NCBI RefSeq assembly: GCF_028554725.1
Contig: NC_071670.1
Span: forward strand, 6,872,501-6,936,500
DNA length: 64,000 nucleotides
Direction of reading: 5' to 3'
From: Zeugodacus cucurbitae
Taxonomy: Eukaryota; Arthropoda; Insecta; Diptera; Tephritidae
Positions 46,128 through 57,962 of the stretch are shown piece by piece. How positions within the stretch are numbered: the stretch's first letter is position 1; each line of letters starts with the position of its first letter. Under the pieces are notes generated by a model. It saw only the letters and a program-made list of their open reading frames with translations, searched no databases and was not told where the DNA came from. The position numbers and the translations under genes were made by a program.

Positions 46128-46500
46128 ATAAGTGAAGTTAAGTTGGATCAGCTGAGGTTAGGTTATGTTAAATTAAGTCAGATTATGTTAAGTTAGGGTA
46201 AGTTAAAATTATAACGAATAAAGTTATTTCGAATAAGTGAGATTAAGTTAAGTTAAGTTAGGTTAAATTAAATTAAGTTAAGTTAAGTTAAGTTAAGTTA
46301 AGTTAAGTTAAGTAATGATAAGTAAAGTTAATTTAAGTTAAGGTAAGTTAGGTTAAATTAAATTAAGTTAAGTTAAGTTATGTTAAGTTAATTTACGTTA
46401 ACTGAAGTTAAGTCAAAAGTAAGTGAGACTATGTTGCATTAAGTTAAGTTATGTTAAGTTAAGTTAAGCTATGTTAAATTAAGTTAGGTTAAGTTAAAAG
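46128..46500. repeat. (AAGTT)n pentanucleotide satellite, degenerate
   Basis: GTTAAGTTAAGTTAAGTTAA units for about 370 bp, grading at the edges into GGTTAGGTTATG and GGTTAAATTAAATT. Same 5-base period as the GGTTAGG tails of nearby LINE relics. Confidence 0.9.
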
Positions 46501-46792
46501 TAGGTCGAATAGAGTTATTCAGAGACTTCATATGTGTTAGATTCTAGTTCAGTTCAAATAAATTGAATCTAAACTAATTTATTCTAGAATTTTAGACGAT
46601 CTAGAAAAAATAAGATAGGTTAGATTTTATGGGCTTATATTAGGATAAGTTAAATTAGGTGATGTTAAGTTAAGACAATATTAAGACGGATTCGAATTAA
46701 CAAAATGATGTTTGAACGGATTTCTTTCAATGAGGTTAGGAAAGATTAAATGAGGCTATGTAAAGCTTTTTAAAATTCGTTAAGCTGTCTAA

Positions 46793-47047
46793 ACCCATTC
46801 GATCACGTCGGATACCTCTAGAGGCGATAATAAAAAACGTAGTTCAGTAGAAAGTCAGGTACAATCAGAAAATGAAAACGAAGAAAAAAAACCAGAGTAC
46901 AAAAATCAGAAAAAAGATAAAGAGGTAAAAGAAACAAAATACGAAGAGACCAAAGACGTCGAAAAAGTAGAATTCGAAGAATACGAAGATGATGAAATAT
47001 TACAAGTGAGCATCAAAAATAGCTGTCTTCGTTTCACCCAAATCTAG
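46793..47047 (+). CDS. Candidate exon: Lys/Glu-rich frame ending at a GT splice donor
   Basis: An 84-codon frame between stops (TAA at 46790, TAG at 47045), without an initiator Met at its start. It reads TSDTSRGDNKKRSSVESQVQ, then a highly charged run (SENENEEKKPEYKNQKKDKE ... EFEEYEDDEILQ). CAA-GTGAGC at 47003-47011 is a close match to a GT 5' splice site, so coding could end at 47005. TACCTCTAG ends at 46822, a possible acceptor just inside the frame. I do not recognise the protein. Charged, low-complexity, A-rich-strand composition could also arise by chance in purine-rich DNA or be a relic of a retrogene. Confidence 0.35.
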   Translation, partial: THSITSDTSRGDNKKRSSVESQVQSENENEEKKPEYKNQKKDKEVKETKYEETKDVEKVEFEEYEDDEILQVSIKNSCLRFTQI

Positions 47048-47139
47048 AGAGGGTCGAATCAAACAAGCAACTTGTATAAATGCGCTAAACTTTCCTAATC
47101 AAATACAGAGAGAATTTTAAATCACATTGATGAAGCGTC

Positions 47140-47161
47140 ATATATATATATATATATATAT
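47140..47161. repeat. (TA)n microsatellite
   Basis: Ten to eleven TA units at the 3' end of the LINE relic that follows. Confidence 0.9.
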
Positions 47162-47450
47162 TTGGCGTAGGAACTGTTTTAAGCGATTCTTTTTCTGCAT
47201 AGGCGAGTACTGCATCGAACACCTTCAGAGCTGGAGTGTTTTCATCCATTCGTACAACATGACCTAGCCAGCGTAGCCACTGTCTTTTTATTCGCTGAAC
47301 TATGTCAATGTCGTCGTATAAATCGTGGAGCTCATCCATTCCACTCCATCGCCTGCGGTATTCGCCGTTGCCTATGTTAAGAGGACCATAAATTTTGCGC
47401 AGAACCTTTCTCTCGAAAACCCCAAGAATCGTCTCATCTTACGCAGACTT
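47162..47450 (-). pseudogene. LINE ORF2 C-terminus of the RTE/R4 style
   Basis: On the minus strand, ETILGVFERKVLRKIYGPLN (about 47435-47376) is followed by GEYRRRWSGMDELHDLYDDI and QRIKRQWLRWLGHVVRMDEN, ending TPALKVFDAV by about 47205. The R-W-L-G-H-V-x-R-M-D motif is a common signature of RTE/R4-type LINE C-termini, and clade assignment is tentative. Only this end is present, next to (TA)n. It abuts another LINE's tail at 47452. Confidence 0.72.
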
Positions 47451-47451
47451 A

Positions 47452-48420
47452 GGTTAGGTTGGGTTAGGTTAAGTGGCTGTCAAACGACGCACCTAGGCCT
47501 TTGGGAGGCCCATTGTGATACCACTGGGACTGAGATCCCTCACACTATCGAGTCATCATTGAACCACCCTGTGGTCATGATAAAGTGAAAAAGTTCACAC
47601 AATTTGGCATGAGCAACTTCGCCCACATCCTCGAGAAAACCTCGTCCATTAGTTGCGATTCTTTTTCTTGCAGAGCCTTGCATCCACAAAGAAGGTGTTT
47701 CGTTTCTTATTCTTCTTCTTGTTAGCTCCTGCAGTAATCATTGAAAGGTAGCCCCAGTCTGTTGGCGTGTCTCCCAATCAGACAGTGTCCCGTTAACACC
47801 CCAACAAGGGTTCTTGTTTCATTCCTCTTAAATTTCAATAAGCGACAAGCCGTCTCTTATTCCACTCTGGCCACGTAGGCTGCTTACGGAGCAAGTCGTT
47901 ACTTGTTTCCATTGTGATTCAGCCGTATCTACTGCATGTTTATCGATTAAGTAGTTGCAGGTTGCCAGAGGTATATAGATTGCCTCTTTGTCGGCCTCCA
48001 ACTGCAGTGTGGTGCCCAATCTAGCTAGTTCATCTGCCACACATTTCCCAGGGATGTCACTATGTCCTGGGAGTCATTGCAGGTGTATCGTGAAATATGA
48101 CGCCATTGTCAATAATAAATCCAAGCATTCTTTCACTATCTTAGAAGATATTCTATGAGACTTTAATGATTTTAAAGCCGTTTGACTATCCGAGAATATG
48201 AATATTTGTCTGGTCGCTAACTCTCTTTTTGACAGAACGAGAAGGCTTTCTTTAATTGCAGTAATTTCTGATTGGAACACACTGCAATGATCCGGTCGCC
48301 GGAAGGCGATTCTGGTATCTAGTTTTTCTGAGAATACCCCACATCCAACTCGTTTGTCTAGTTTTGACCCGTCCGTGTAGATACTTAGCTTTCTAGAGAG
48401 GAGTGGGATATGGGAAAAGT
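47452..48420 (-). pseudogene. RNase-H LINE relic with nearly whole RNase H domain
   Basis: On the minus strand, LSRKLSIYTDGSKLDKRVGC (about 48400-48341) carries the first catalytic Asp and SEITAIKESLLVL the Glu (about 48270). IFIFSDSQTALKSLKS has the second Asp, and a stop after FTIHLQ breaks the frame at about 48074. LPGHSDIPGKCVADELARLG (about 48070-48011) carries the GH and final Asp. Frames 48280-48074 and 48040-47828 are the two open pieces. The C-terminal tail region follows, degraded, and the 3' end shows GGTTAGGTTGGGTTAGG at 47452-47468. The RT part upstream is missing. Same LINE group as 4091 and 25793, different family. Confidence 0.83.
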
Positions 48421-51400
48421 GGGTTATTCAGTTATAAGTATATACTCAGACACAATTAACTATAAACAGCAGATGTTTTGTTCCGAAAAGTAGATACTGT
48501 CTTTAATATCGATTCCTACAGAAGATTGTCTCGGAATTGCAAACTTTTGACTTTTCAGTATACTCATCTAATACTGAAAGTATATACATTCAAGAGCAGA
48601 TTATAAAAGGAACTATAATACCCTTTGATATTATTAGAGACTTCATCTAAGTACCTGTTTCTGATAATTTTTACACCCTGAGATTCAAATTGGTGGATTC
48701 TTCACTCTTCTATTTAGGAGCTTCAGTTCAAAGATGGACTATTTAAAATCAATTTATATCACAGAGTTCAACAGCTAAGATCCTAGATCTATAGCTTGTG
48801 GTTCAAAAATTTAAGTTTATATCACTAAAAAGTGGCTATTTATTGAATATTCGAGAAGTAAATTTATTTAATTTTACTCTCAGCTGGCAATAAAATTAAA
48901 TAGTAAACAATTATTTTTTTTTTCATTATTTTTTTTTCATTATTCATTTCATTCTTTTTTTTCATGGGTCAGCATGAAAAATCTATATGACAATTTCACA
49001 CAGCTTAAGGTAGTAAATAAAATAATTGTATTTAAGCTGCTGGAAATATTTAAAATTTTAAATATTTTTGCAAAAAAAAATTTGCTCTCATAAAACTTTT
49101 TTGCTGGCAACCGCTAATATACGCATCAATAAACAATAGTTGACCACAAAATGCTTTTTGAATTGACCTAAAATTGGCTTAAGTGCTTAATTGTTCGGGC
49201 GCGTTAAACCACATGAGTGGCGCAGAGAAATAGAAAGAGAGATATAGAGATAGAGATGGAAAAGGGAGGCATAAGCAACTAACGGTAAAAGGAGGTATGC
49301 AATAATTGAGATGCATGCACACGGCATGCAATGAAAGCAAGGGATTTATCATTTAATTATAATTGAAGACCAACAAAGAGAGGGTGTGTAGGAGAATATA
49401 GTAGTAACATGAGAAAACAAACAAAAAAATAGCACAGCAATAAAGTGGGGTTATGTGCGAATGGGAACAAATTGACATTGTCAGTCTAACCCTTGCGTTG
49501 AGCCGGACAACAGCAAAAGTAATAAAATATCGATTTGCAAGTGCATGCAGAAAGCGATTTTTGTTGGTTACAATCTAGAAACATATATGCTGCTAACTCG
49601 ATTGTATCGTATCCGTATTGGTTATAGAAAAAAACAACAACTGCTGCATTTTAAATGAGCTCTGTCCAGCTTGTGCGGGGTAGATATATATATTGGTGTT
49701 TATAGCTGTGCGTATGTGATACTCTACTCACAACGATGACTATATTCACTGGCGCCATTGAGGCGATGAAAAATTTTATCGATACGTACAGTGTTAATAA
49801 GCTGTCAGGGGCGAGCATGTATTCAAGCAGGTTGCAATATAGAATTTTTAAGCAGGATATTGTTATTTTAAATTGAAATAATAAATGCAGATCAAAATAC
49901 TAAAATAAAATAAATATAGAAAATAAAAATACAAAATATTAATATTTAAGATTATAAAATAAATCAATCATAAATGCAGCGACTTCATCTTCTCTCAGGT
50001 ATTTAAAGATATTGGCATATCTTGCCTTAGATTCTGGACTTGCCTTAGACTGGACAGTAGTACTAAATGTGTACCAAATAATATTGATCATATTGAATAT
50101 AATTCTAACATTAGGATCTTATTTTCTTTCATCTAATCAAGAATACTGACGTTCTCTCCCTCGCTCTCTCTCTTGTGAGAACAATATCCGGAGTTATAAA
50201 GTTAACATCCATATAAGCGATGTCGGAGACCATCCGGATCTTTTAGTGCTGTTTTAACATACTTTAAGATTATTTGTAGCATGTTTTCTCCCACTACAAC
50301 AACAGCAACAACAACTACTGAGAAAATAATTGCCTTTTTCTTTACTCTCGTGATATTTAAGGGGTTTAGGTGTAGTCAGGATTTTCAAAAAATCTGTTTT
50401 TTTTTTGGATTTTCGTTAAGATTCTTAAAAATATACTTTTCGAGTTATTCGACAAATAACAAAGAGCGCTCAGGCACTCCCACACGCTAGTGTCAAACTT
50501 TAAATGCACTATGTTTTTTGAACTGGTGACAACTGAAACTCGATAACCGCTCAGTAGATTTTAATGAAATTCATACAGCTTTTAGAATACATAATAAACT
50601 CAGGCCTGATCCGAATGATTTTTACTGAAAATTCGTGTCTCTGACTACCCCTAACTCCTTAAGAGCCACAGTTTTCGATTCATAGGCAAATAATCGCTAG
50701 ACGTTGGCGAAAGAGTCTCGTTGAGAGCTGAATCTATGTATATAGGCAGAACTAATATGAGAAAAGAACTAAGGCTAAGATATTAAGCAATAGCAATGCT
50801 CATCGATAAGGTCTCTAAAACTTCTAGTGTTGAAAAATCTTTCAGTTGGCCAGTGTGGATCGAAGTATTTCAGTATACGTTGGGCTAAATCTTATGCGAT
50901 GGTAGTTTAAGCGGGAAGAATTTGAAAACATAGTGAAAGACTCATTAGTTCAGGGCCTTTAACATAGGTCTCTCCACATTTAGTCGTTGGATCGCTGAAC
51001 AAAACAGTTCTATCCCGCTAGAGCCTACTTGTACTTTTGTAATTTAAATGTTCAGCCAACTGATACCCAGTAAATTCAAATATGAACGATCCAAATGTAT
51101 CTCGTCAACAGTATTGAATGTTTTATGGACACTATTTATGACCTCTTGGCAGATTGGCAGAGCTCCCTAAAGCCTACTCCAGACTATTTTTGCTGGTGCT
51201 TACAGACATCGTATATGGAACAAAGGAGGATTTCGAATATTTTAGCTCTTCCCTCACCTGTGAATTTAAACCTTGGTTTTGAGATTATATCGATATAGAA
51301 AGAGTGTTCTGTATAAAGAAAGGAATCAGCTATTAGAATTAACCCCAAAACAAAGAATAAATACGGTTCCTGCCATCCGAAGGTACCTTATTATGTTTAT

Positions 51401-53989
51401 AAGACAAGCACATAGTGTTAACCCAAAGGATTTAGAATAACATCGAGGCTAATGGATCGGTAGGACCTTTAGTCATATCTGGTAAACGAATTTCATTATT
51501 TTTCAATACTACGACCTCTTAGAATAACTGTAGGGTCAAGTATCGAAAATATTCATATTTCATTCATCGCTAAAAATATTGTTCGAATTCTCAACCGAAT
51601 TATGAAAACAACAATTTTAAATAAATTAAATTAAAGAAAAATTTAAAGTCATAGATTAGCTTAAGTTCTCAGCCGATTTTTTTAACGTATGATAATATTT
51701 TAGGTATGCACTGCGATCTATGGTCTATTGTAGCCCGATAGATAGATAATAGTTTATTAAAAACTGCTAATTTCATTCGTAGTAGCGTTAGTTCATATAA
51801 TTCTCAACCGTCTGTTTTTTTTTTTTTTGGTGCAGTTTAAATTATTGAAGATTTGAATAAACATATGTATACATAATAAAAAAAAACAAAATTTGTAAAA
51901 AATATTTCTGTTTAAAAAAAATTATTATAAGAAAATGAATTTTTGAAACAAAATTTTTTTATACTTTTGTAATTTTTTTTTTCAATTTTTAATTTAGCTC
52001 TACTGACATTTTCATAATTCTTAGCATGACAAATATGATTGGATACGGTTGGAAATACCCCAGAATATTTTCTCATGCTATTATTAACTCCGTTACCATA
52101 AAACCAAAAACAAGCATAACTACCGGCATATTTATGCCCGAACAATCACTACACAGCTACCAAAAACAAGCAGGAAAGCTGGTTAAAATTGTACTTTTAA
52201 TGCCTCATGAAGTTATATACATATGTATATGTGTGTAGTCTAAATATGTTTGACTTCAATATTTTCCCTATCGCAATAACCAACAACAACAACATTACAA
52301 TTTTATGAGTTTGCAGAATGGTTAGGGCTACGTAATCAATGTGTGTAATTATTGGCAGGGCAAAAGTCGATTCCATATATGTATGTATATATGTATGTAG
52401 AATCGCACATTTGAATAGACACCAGCTAGAGCGTGTGTGTGACGTGCATAATATAGCCGTTGGGAACAAGCGCAAGCAGCAGCATATGTAATGATAAGTA
52501 ATAAGGCTGATGAAGGCAGTTGCAATGAACAGAGACCGGGAGGGTAGTTGATATTTGAATGCAGACAAGGACGTTAATTTGTATGGGCAATGTCAACGGT
52601 GGCTTGTGGGCGTAAAACATAAAGAACACACACCCACGAATATAGAAAAGCCAACAATGCATACGGTTTTTTCTCCAAACAGCATACGCACAAGTTAGCA
52701 TTGAAATGAAATGACGGCAAAAATCAATGGCATTTCGATGTTGAATGTGGCGGCAGGCAATCGAGTGGTCACATGGGAACTGCTAATGGATGGCTGGCGG
52801 TTTTTTGAATGCCGAAATAATGGTATTTGTATGGCGTACAACGCTGTGTGCGCATTGCTCAGCAATTAATTGGCCGCCTAGGCGTAACGTCAACTCGATA
52901 TGTATGCAGGCAGGTTAATAATGGAAAATATATGATGGGAAGCACGTGATATATATTTAAAAGCAAATATAAATAAGTAGAGTTGTGGTTATAAGCCGTT
53001 CCGCATTGCTATGTCGTAAAAAAATTGCTCAGAAAATATGTCGCTTGACCGTTAAGCACTTCGTATGATGACACAACAACAAATAAGCTACAAGTATTCA
53101 TATATATGTACATTTGTACTTGTTATTGTTAAAATGCGTACAACGCGCTGACATGCCACGCACGCACAATTCTCATACAAATTGCCACAAACTTCACTAC
53201 AATCAATATCACCGACTGCCCTGCCGCACACACACACAACTTAACCGCACAAGTGTGTGCTTTAATCACCGTCTCCATCCCTGCCAGCCAAAGGTGGTGA
53301 AAAAGCTGGTTAAACAGAAGTTTTTTAAACCCACAAAAGTGGTAAAAAAGTGGTGAGTTTGCCATAGGCCAGCATAGCTGCTTGTGAGTTTTTTAACCAC
53401 TATTCCCCTCACACGTACGAATACAAAAACAAAACAACCCAAACGTGTGCGTTGGTGTTAGTAATTGAAGAGACATGAGGGGAAAGTGGTTAGGCCTGGC
53501 TGGCAGGGATGCGCGCTAGGTATAACCGTATGTGTGTGTGAGTGGTTGTGGCAGCTATAAAAATGCAATAAATTCATATCGTATTGATGAATTCGTGCGC
53601 ATTAATGCGCACAAGTTGCGTTTGGCTGCAATTGAATGTGGATTAATTTTTTTTTTTTGGGTGATAAAATAATATTTTTCGCGGAAATATTTTCAGTAGA
53701 AGACATATGTAAGTTGGTTAAAGCTTTTATGTGGAATTAATTTGAGCTGCTATAACATATGTCTGTGAATACTAAAGTATGTGAAATAGATATAATTTTG
53801 GCAGAAAAGTACACTTTTTACTAGGAAAAGCTACAGTCGTAAGATTATAAAAAATATATTGAATACATATTAAAATTTTTGAAATTTTTTACAAAATGAA
53901 AAAAAATATTAGAAATTTTGAAACAGTGCAATTCTTTAATAGAAAAATATGAAAAATTGTATACAAGATTATTAATATTCAATTTGTAT
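48421..53989. other. Long unique/AT-rich non-coding stretch
   Basis: No gene or transposon recognised. Notable only for a GAGAGATATAGAGATAGAGAT patch near 49230, CTCTCTC near 50160, a T-run near 51813, and AT-rich 51840-51990. Frames at 50281, 51095, 51912, 52197, 52426 and 53114 have no recognised motif. Less AT-rich, CA/TG-containing parts (52700-53640) could hold regulatory DNA, but nothing specific is visible. Confidence 0.4.
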
Positions 53990-54235
53990 ACATTCCGTAA
54001 CATTTTTAGTGCACTATAGTCTAGTAAAAAAAATTTAGTACATTTTAGTACTTAAATATTTCACACTATTTCAGCTATATTCTAATAAACAACTCAGACC
54101 GACCATTTAGTTTATAAATAGTTTTTTCTAAAAGTTTGCTTTGTTTCCACCATTTGAAATGAATTTGCCGATTTAGTACTAATTTAGTACTTCATTTTAT
54201 TCAACATATGCTGGCTTAGTACAACTTCTGTTAAT
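53990..54235. repeat. Palindromic satellite remnant
   Basis: TTTAGTACATTTTAGTAC near 54033, TTTAGTACTAATTTAGTAC near 54172 and single half-sites to 54220. Degenerate. Confidence 0.6.
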
Positions 54236-54410
54236 AAAATTTCATGTATATATGCTATTGCTATATGAATTTATAATATTTACGAGTTTTAAAGATGAAA
54301 CCAAAAAAATATAAAAAACTATATAATAATAATAATAATAAATAAAAATAAAAAAAATTACTAAAATTAAAAAAAAAATAGGTTGCCAGGGTGCCAAATA
54401 ATTAATATTA

Positions 54411-55667
54411 CAGTATACTCCCGAAAAGTAAATTCTCAGAAAGTAAATAATCACGGAAAAGTTAATCACCTTTAAGATTACACATGCACCTTGAAAAAAT
54501 AAATTTTTTAATTTACTTTTCAGAGAGTGTGATAAAAAATTCGAAACGAAGCAAGCAGCGCTTTTTACGATGTTGCAAAAACACTTACTCTCTTTTGTTA
54601 GGGGTTATATACAGTTAGAATTTTCAAAAAATCGATTTTTTTTTATTTCATTTTCTTAATGTACATATATTTAAGAATACACACAGATAATTTCATATCG
54701 TTCTGGTGAATATTTTCAAAGTTACAAGCAAATTTGAAAAGGCGTTTCAGAGTGCTTGGAAGTACAAGGTCCGAACGGCAGCGCCTCAAAATGGTGTTTT
54801 CAAAGTCGGTGACCAACATTACTCGAAAACGGCTAGACCGATTAGTCTCAAATTTTAACACGACCTTCTTAAATATATTTTTTAGTAATTAATCGTAGAT
54901 TTTTTCTCTCCGATAAATATTTTTTTTATAAACAATTTAAGACCGAAATTTCGGTGAAGAATCGATTTTTTTTTTTTTTTGAGAAACCGCCATTTTGTCA
55001 AAAAATTTTATTTTGCTTATTCCTCCGATTAATTACTAGATTTAACATTATTTCAACGAAATCTGTTTGGTTTTTTAATTTCAAATGATCCAGTTCCGAG
55101 ATATAGTGGTCTCCGCAAAACGGCTTTTTTGAGAGGAGCTCCTGGAGATCAGTTGTAGCTCTTTTTCAAATAAATATTTTTACTAGTACTAAGTCTTAAA
55201 ACAGTTGAAAGATACCATAATATGTGTATAAATTTTTGGATCAATAAATTAAAAAGTTTTCTCAGAAAAAATTCCGGAAAATTCACTTTTTTTCGGCCGT
55301 CTAACTGTATATAACCCCTTTATCGCGTCTTTTTAGTAAATAAACTCTCCTACTTGATCCACTGGTTTAAATATGAAAACGATGCAAATCAGGTGTCAGA
55401 CTTTTTGAATTATCGTACAAAAATGGTCAGAAAATATATTGCAAAAGAAAAAAAAAAACAAAAGAATATTCAAGATTTTTTCTCTTCATAGTAAATACAT
55501 ATGTACATATATTTCATTGAAGCAAATAAATTAATGAATTTTTTAAGTTTAAAAATGCATTTAATATTAAAAAAACATATAATTTATGTATATATTTGGA
55601 AAAGTAAATTATTCGAAAAAGTAAATTACCCAAAATACCAATCGATTTACTTTTCGAGAGTATACTG
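54411..55667. mobile_element. MITE with CAGTATACTC ends, split by a nested element
   Basis: CAGTATACTCCCGAAAAGTA at 54411 pairs with TACTTTTCGAGAGTATACTG ending at 55667 (two mismatches in 20). Inside each end AAAGTAAATTAT/AAGTAAATA phrases recur. Removing the nested element at 54600-55319 leaves about 537 bp with no coding capacity. Short CAG...CTG ends fit pogo-like repeats. TA precedes the left end only loosely and is not found at the right, so superfamily is uncertain. Confidence 0.7.
54600..55319 (+). mobile_element. Non-autonomous element with perfect 20-bp inverted repeats
   Basis: AGGGGTTATATACAGTTAGA at 54600-54619 is the exact inverse of TCTAACTGTATATAACCCCT at 55300-55319. The 720-bp interior matches 28913-28270 in reverse over nearly its whole length and has no coding capacity. 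The frame 54861-54643 is incidental. Flanks GTTA and TTTA suggest a short T/A-rich target duplication that I cannot fix exactly. Superfamily unassigned. Confidence 0.85.
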
Positions 55668-56429
55668 TGCATGTTCCATTAATATTCCATTTCGACAATA
55701 ATGTAAGAACATCAACTTAAGACAAAAATAACACATTGTTTTAATATATATTACTAATATATAAATAAATGAGTTTATAAAAACTAAAAAACGACATTAA
55801 AATTGACTTTTTACTTAACAGAAACAGCGCATAGCCAGATATCCCACCCGTACTTTACACACTACATACGCATATACATATACACTGACTTTGCGCGACT
55901 TGGATATATTTATTTGATCATGTACAACTTTCCTATTTATCCATGGATTTTGTTTGTTGGTAGCTTAATTTTTTATAAAGAAACAGGACTTCATATAAAA
56001 TAAAAAAAAATTAAAAAATATCTTTTGTTTTAAAATTTTTTTCTTGCCAAAGTTTATTTTTTTTTTTAATTTTTCATAAAAAAATTTAAAAGCTCGAAGT
56101 GATTCATCAATTTCTCAGAAATTATAAGGCCTATGGAAAAATGGAGTAGGCAATATTTTTATGAAATTTCATTCACTTTTATTTTCTATAATTTGCAGTA
56201 AGATTGCTCAACTGGTCAGTGAGATATACATGATTAAATGAAGACACCTTTTTTTTTTGGTCGAATAACGGTAAATTGCAAATATCTCAAAAACGTATTT
56301 ATAAAAAAAAATTAACTCGATTTTCGAAATCAGCGAGCAATTTCACATATAAATTGGATAGTGGCGTTCATGGAACATTTTTGCTCTAAACCAGTGTTAT
56401 TAATTTAAAAAAAAAAATCTTTAATAAAA
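55668..56429. other. AT-rich non-coding segment
   Basis: No gene or repeat ends recognised. Frames at 55501 and 55803 are motif-free. Confidence 0.4.
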
Positions 56430-56771
56430 AATATTAATATTTGTACTAAAATAATTATATCGCTTTTAGTACAACCCAAAATAAATTGATTTTTCCAGAT
56501 GTATGTACATTCGCAAGAAAAATGTTGTGAAGAAACTGATTGAAAAGCGCAAAAAAACATTTAATACAATTTAGTACAATTAGTACACTTTTTGGTATAC
56601 CACTTTGCATGCGCATTTAGTAAAAAAAATTTCAAATATTACGTGCGATTTTTTAGAAAAAATTGGAAATCGTTTTTACATTTGGTAGAACATTTTTAGT
56701 ACGCAATTTTAGTAAATTTAGCACAAATTTTTAGAAGAAAACCATGAAATTTTTTGAACAAAACGTTTAAT
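56430..56771. repeat. Palindromic satellite remnant, half-sites only
   Basis: TTAGTACA half-sites at about 56466, 56570, 56580 and 56696 with recurrent GAAAAA and ATTTTTAG phrases. Step about 100-125 bp, strongly degenerate. Confidence 0.55.
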
Positions 56772-57442
56772 AACAAGTAAGGAAGGGTTAAGTTCGGGTG
56801 TAGCCGAACACTTTATACTCTCGCGATTTATTTATTTAACTTTATTTATATTATATAATACACAATTTGACTCACATATTCGGCATATGTATGGTATAAA
56901 GTCCATTGAAAGTTTGAAAACCTTAATAATATCATTTTTGCACGGAGACATATTATTAGACGAAATATATTTCTTCTGAATTTCTTCAAAATATATGAGA
57001 GGCGTACCTATATTGTCAGTAAAAAATTGATTCGAAGCTCTGAGGTCCTCATGTTCGATATATGGGACTTTGAATGCTCATGGTCCGATGTCGGCGCTTT
57101 ATATATTTATATTAAAGTAAACGATTCAGATCGACTTCAAGGTCTGGTATATGGGAAGTAGGCGTAGTTGTGAACCGATTTGGACTGCTTTCATAATATG
57201 GAAGGTGGGCGTGGTTATAATACGATTTTCTCCATTTTTAGACTGTAGAAGGAAGTGCTTAAAGAATACGACTATTGAGAGTTTCGTTGTTAGTTTTAGT
57301 ATTTCAACTCTACTCGTCACCTTGATGACTTTGGACATGACATGACCCAATATCTCACTCGTTTAGTCTTCTGGCTGACAAACAACCGTTATGTGAACAG
57401 AACTATTATACTCTCTTTAGAAACTTTGTTGCGAGAGTATAA
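56772..57442 (-). mobile_element. mini-me/DINE-1-like element, copy D, internally deleted
   Basis: Reverse orientation. It starts at tail ACAAGTAAGG, hairpin GTTCGGGTGTAGCCGAAC and TATACTCTCGC, and ends TTGCGAGAGTATA by 57442. At 671 bp it lacks about half the body, including the whole (GTCY)n block, and it is more diverged than copies A, B, C and E. Palindromic satellite on both sides. Confidence 0.8.
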
Positions 57443-57665
57443 TAAAATTTTTATAACATTTGGTACGACTTACAATTTAGGACTTTTTAGTACAAAAACT
57501 TTGAATTTAATTTTTAGTATTTATTTTTAATACATTTTCGAAACATTTGATGCAAAAATATGAAAATTGAGTACATTTCGTACAAAAGATGTTTTTCGAA
57601 GCTTTCAGTACATTTTTTTTTTTAACTTTTTGGTAAATTTTTAGTACACACACATGAAATTTGAA
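57443..57665. repeat. Palindromic satellite remnant
   Basis: Half-sites (TTTAGTACAAAA, TTTTAGTA) at about 57488, 57516, 57606 and 57648 continue the array interrupted by copy D. Confidence 0.55.
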
Positions 57666-57814
57666 TATAGTAAGTACATATTTCTTTTAATCTTCTGGTC
57701 ACATTTGAAAGAAAAAAAAATTATTTAAAATTTTTATAAATTTTTATTATAAAACATTTTAAATCAAAATTTATTACAAAAAATATCACTTTATATTAAA
57801 TTTGTTTCTTACAA

Positions 57815-57962
57815 TAGAGGTGAACTGCCGTAACTCGAAATCTTGAGTTGACAAGTTGTAAGTAAAATTTCATACAAATTACCATCCATAACTCGAAGTT
57901 TCTCTAACTCGAAGTTTTTTTGTGGATTATGGTAATACGAGTTAGAGAAGTTCAACTGTAGT
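57815..57962. mobile_element. CTCGAA-rich MITE relic
   Basis: AGGTGAACTGCCGTAACTCG opens it and CGAGTTAGAGAAGTTCAACTG closes it, giving an imperfect inverted repeat of about 20 bp. The interior has ATCCATAACTCGAAGTTTC. Relatives lie at 24541 and 44011. TA follows the right end. Only about 148 bp, non-coding. Confidence 0.65.
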
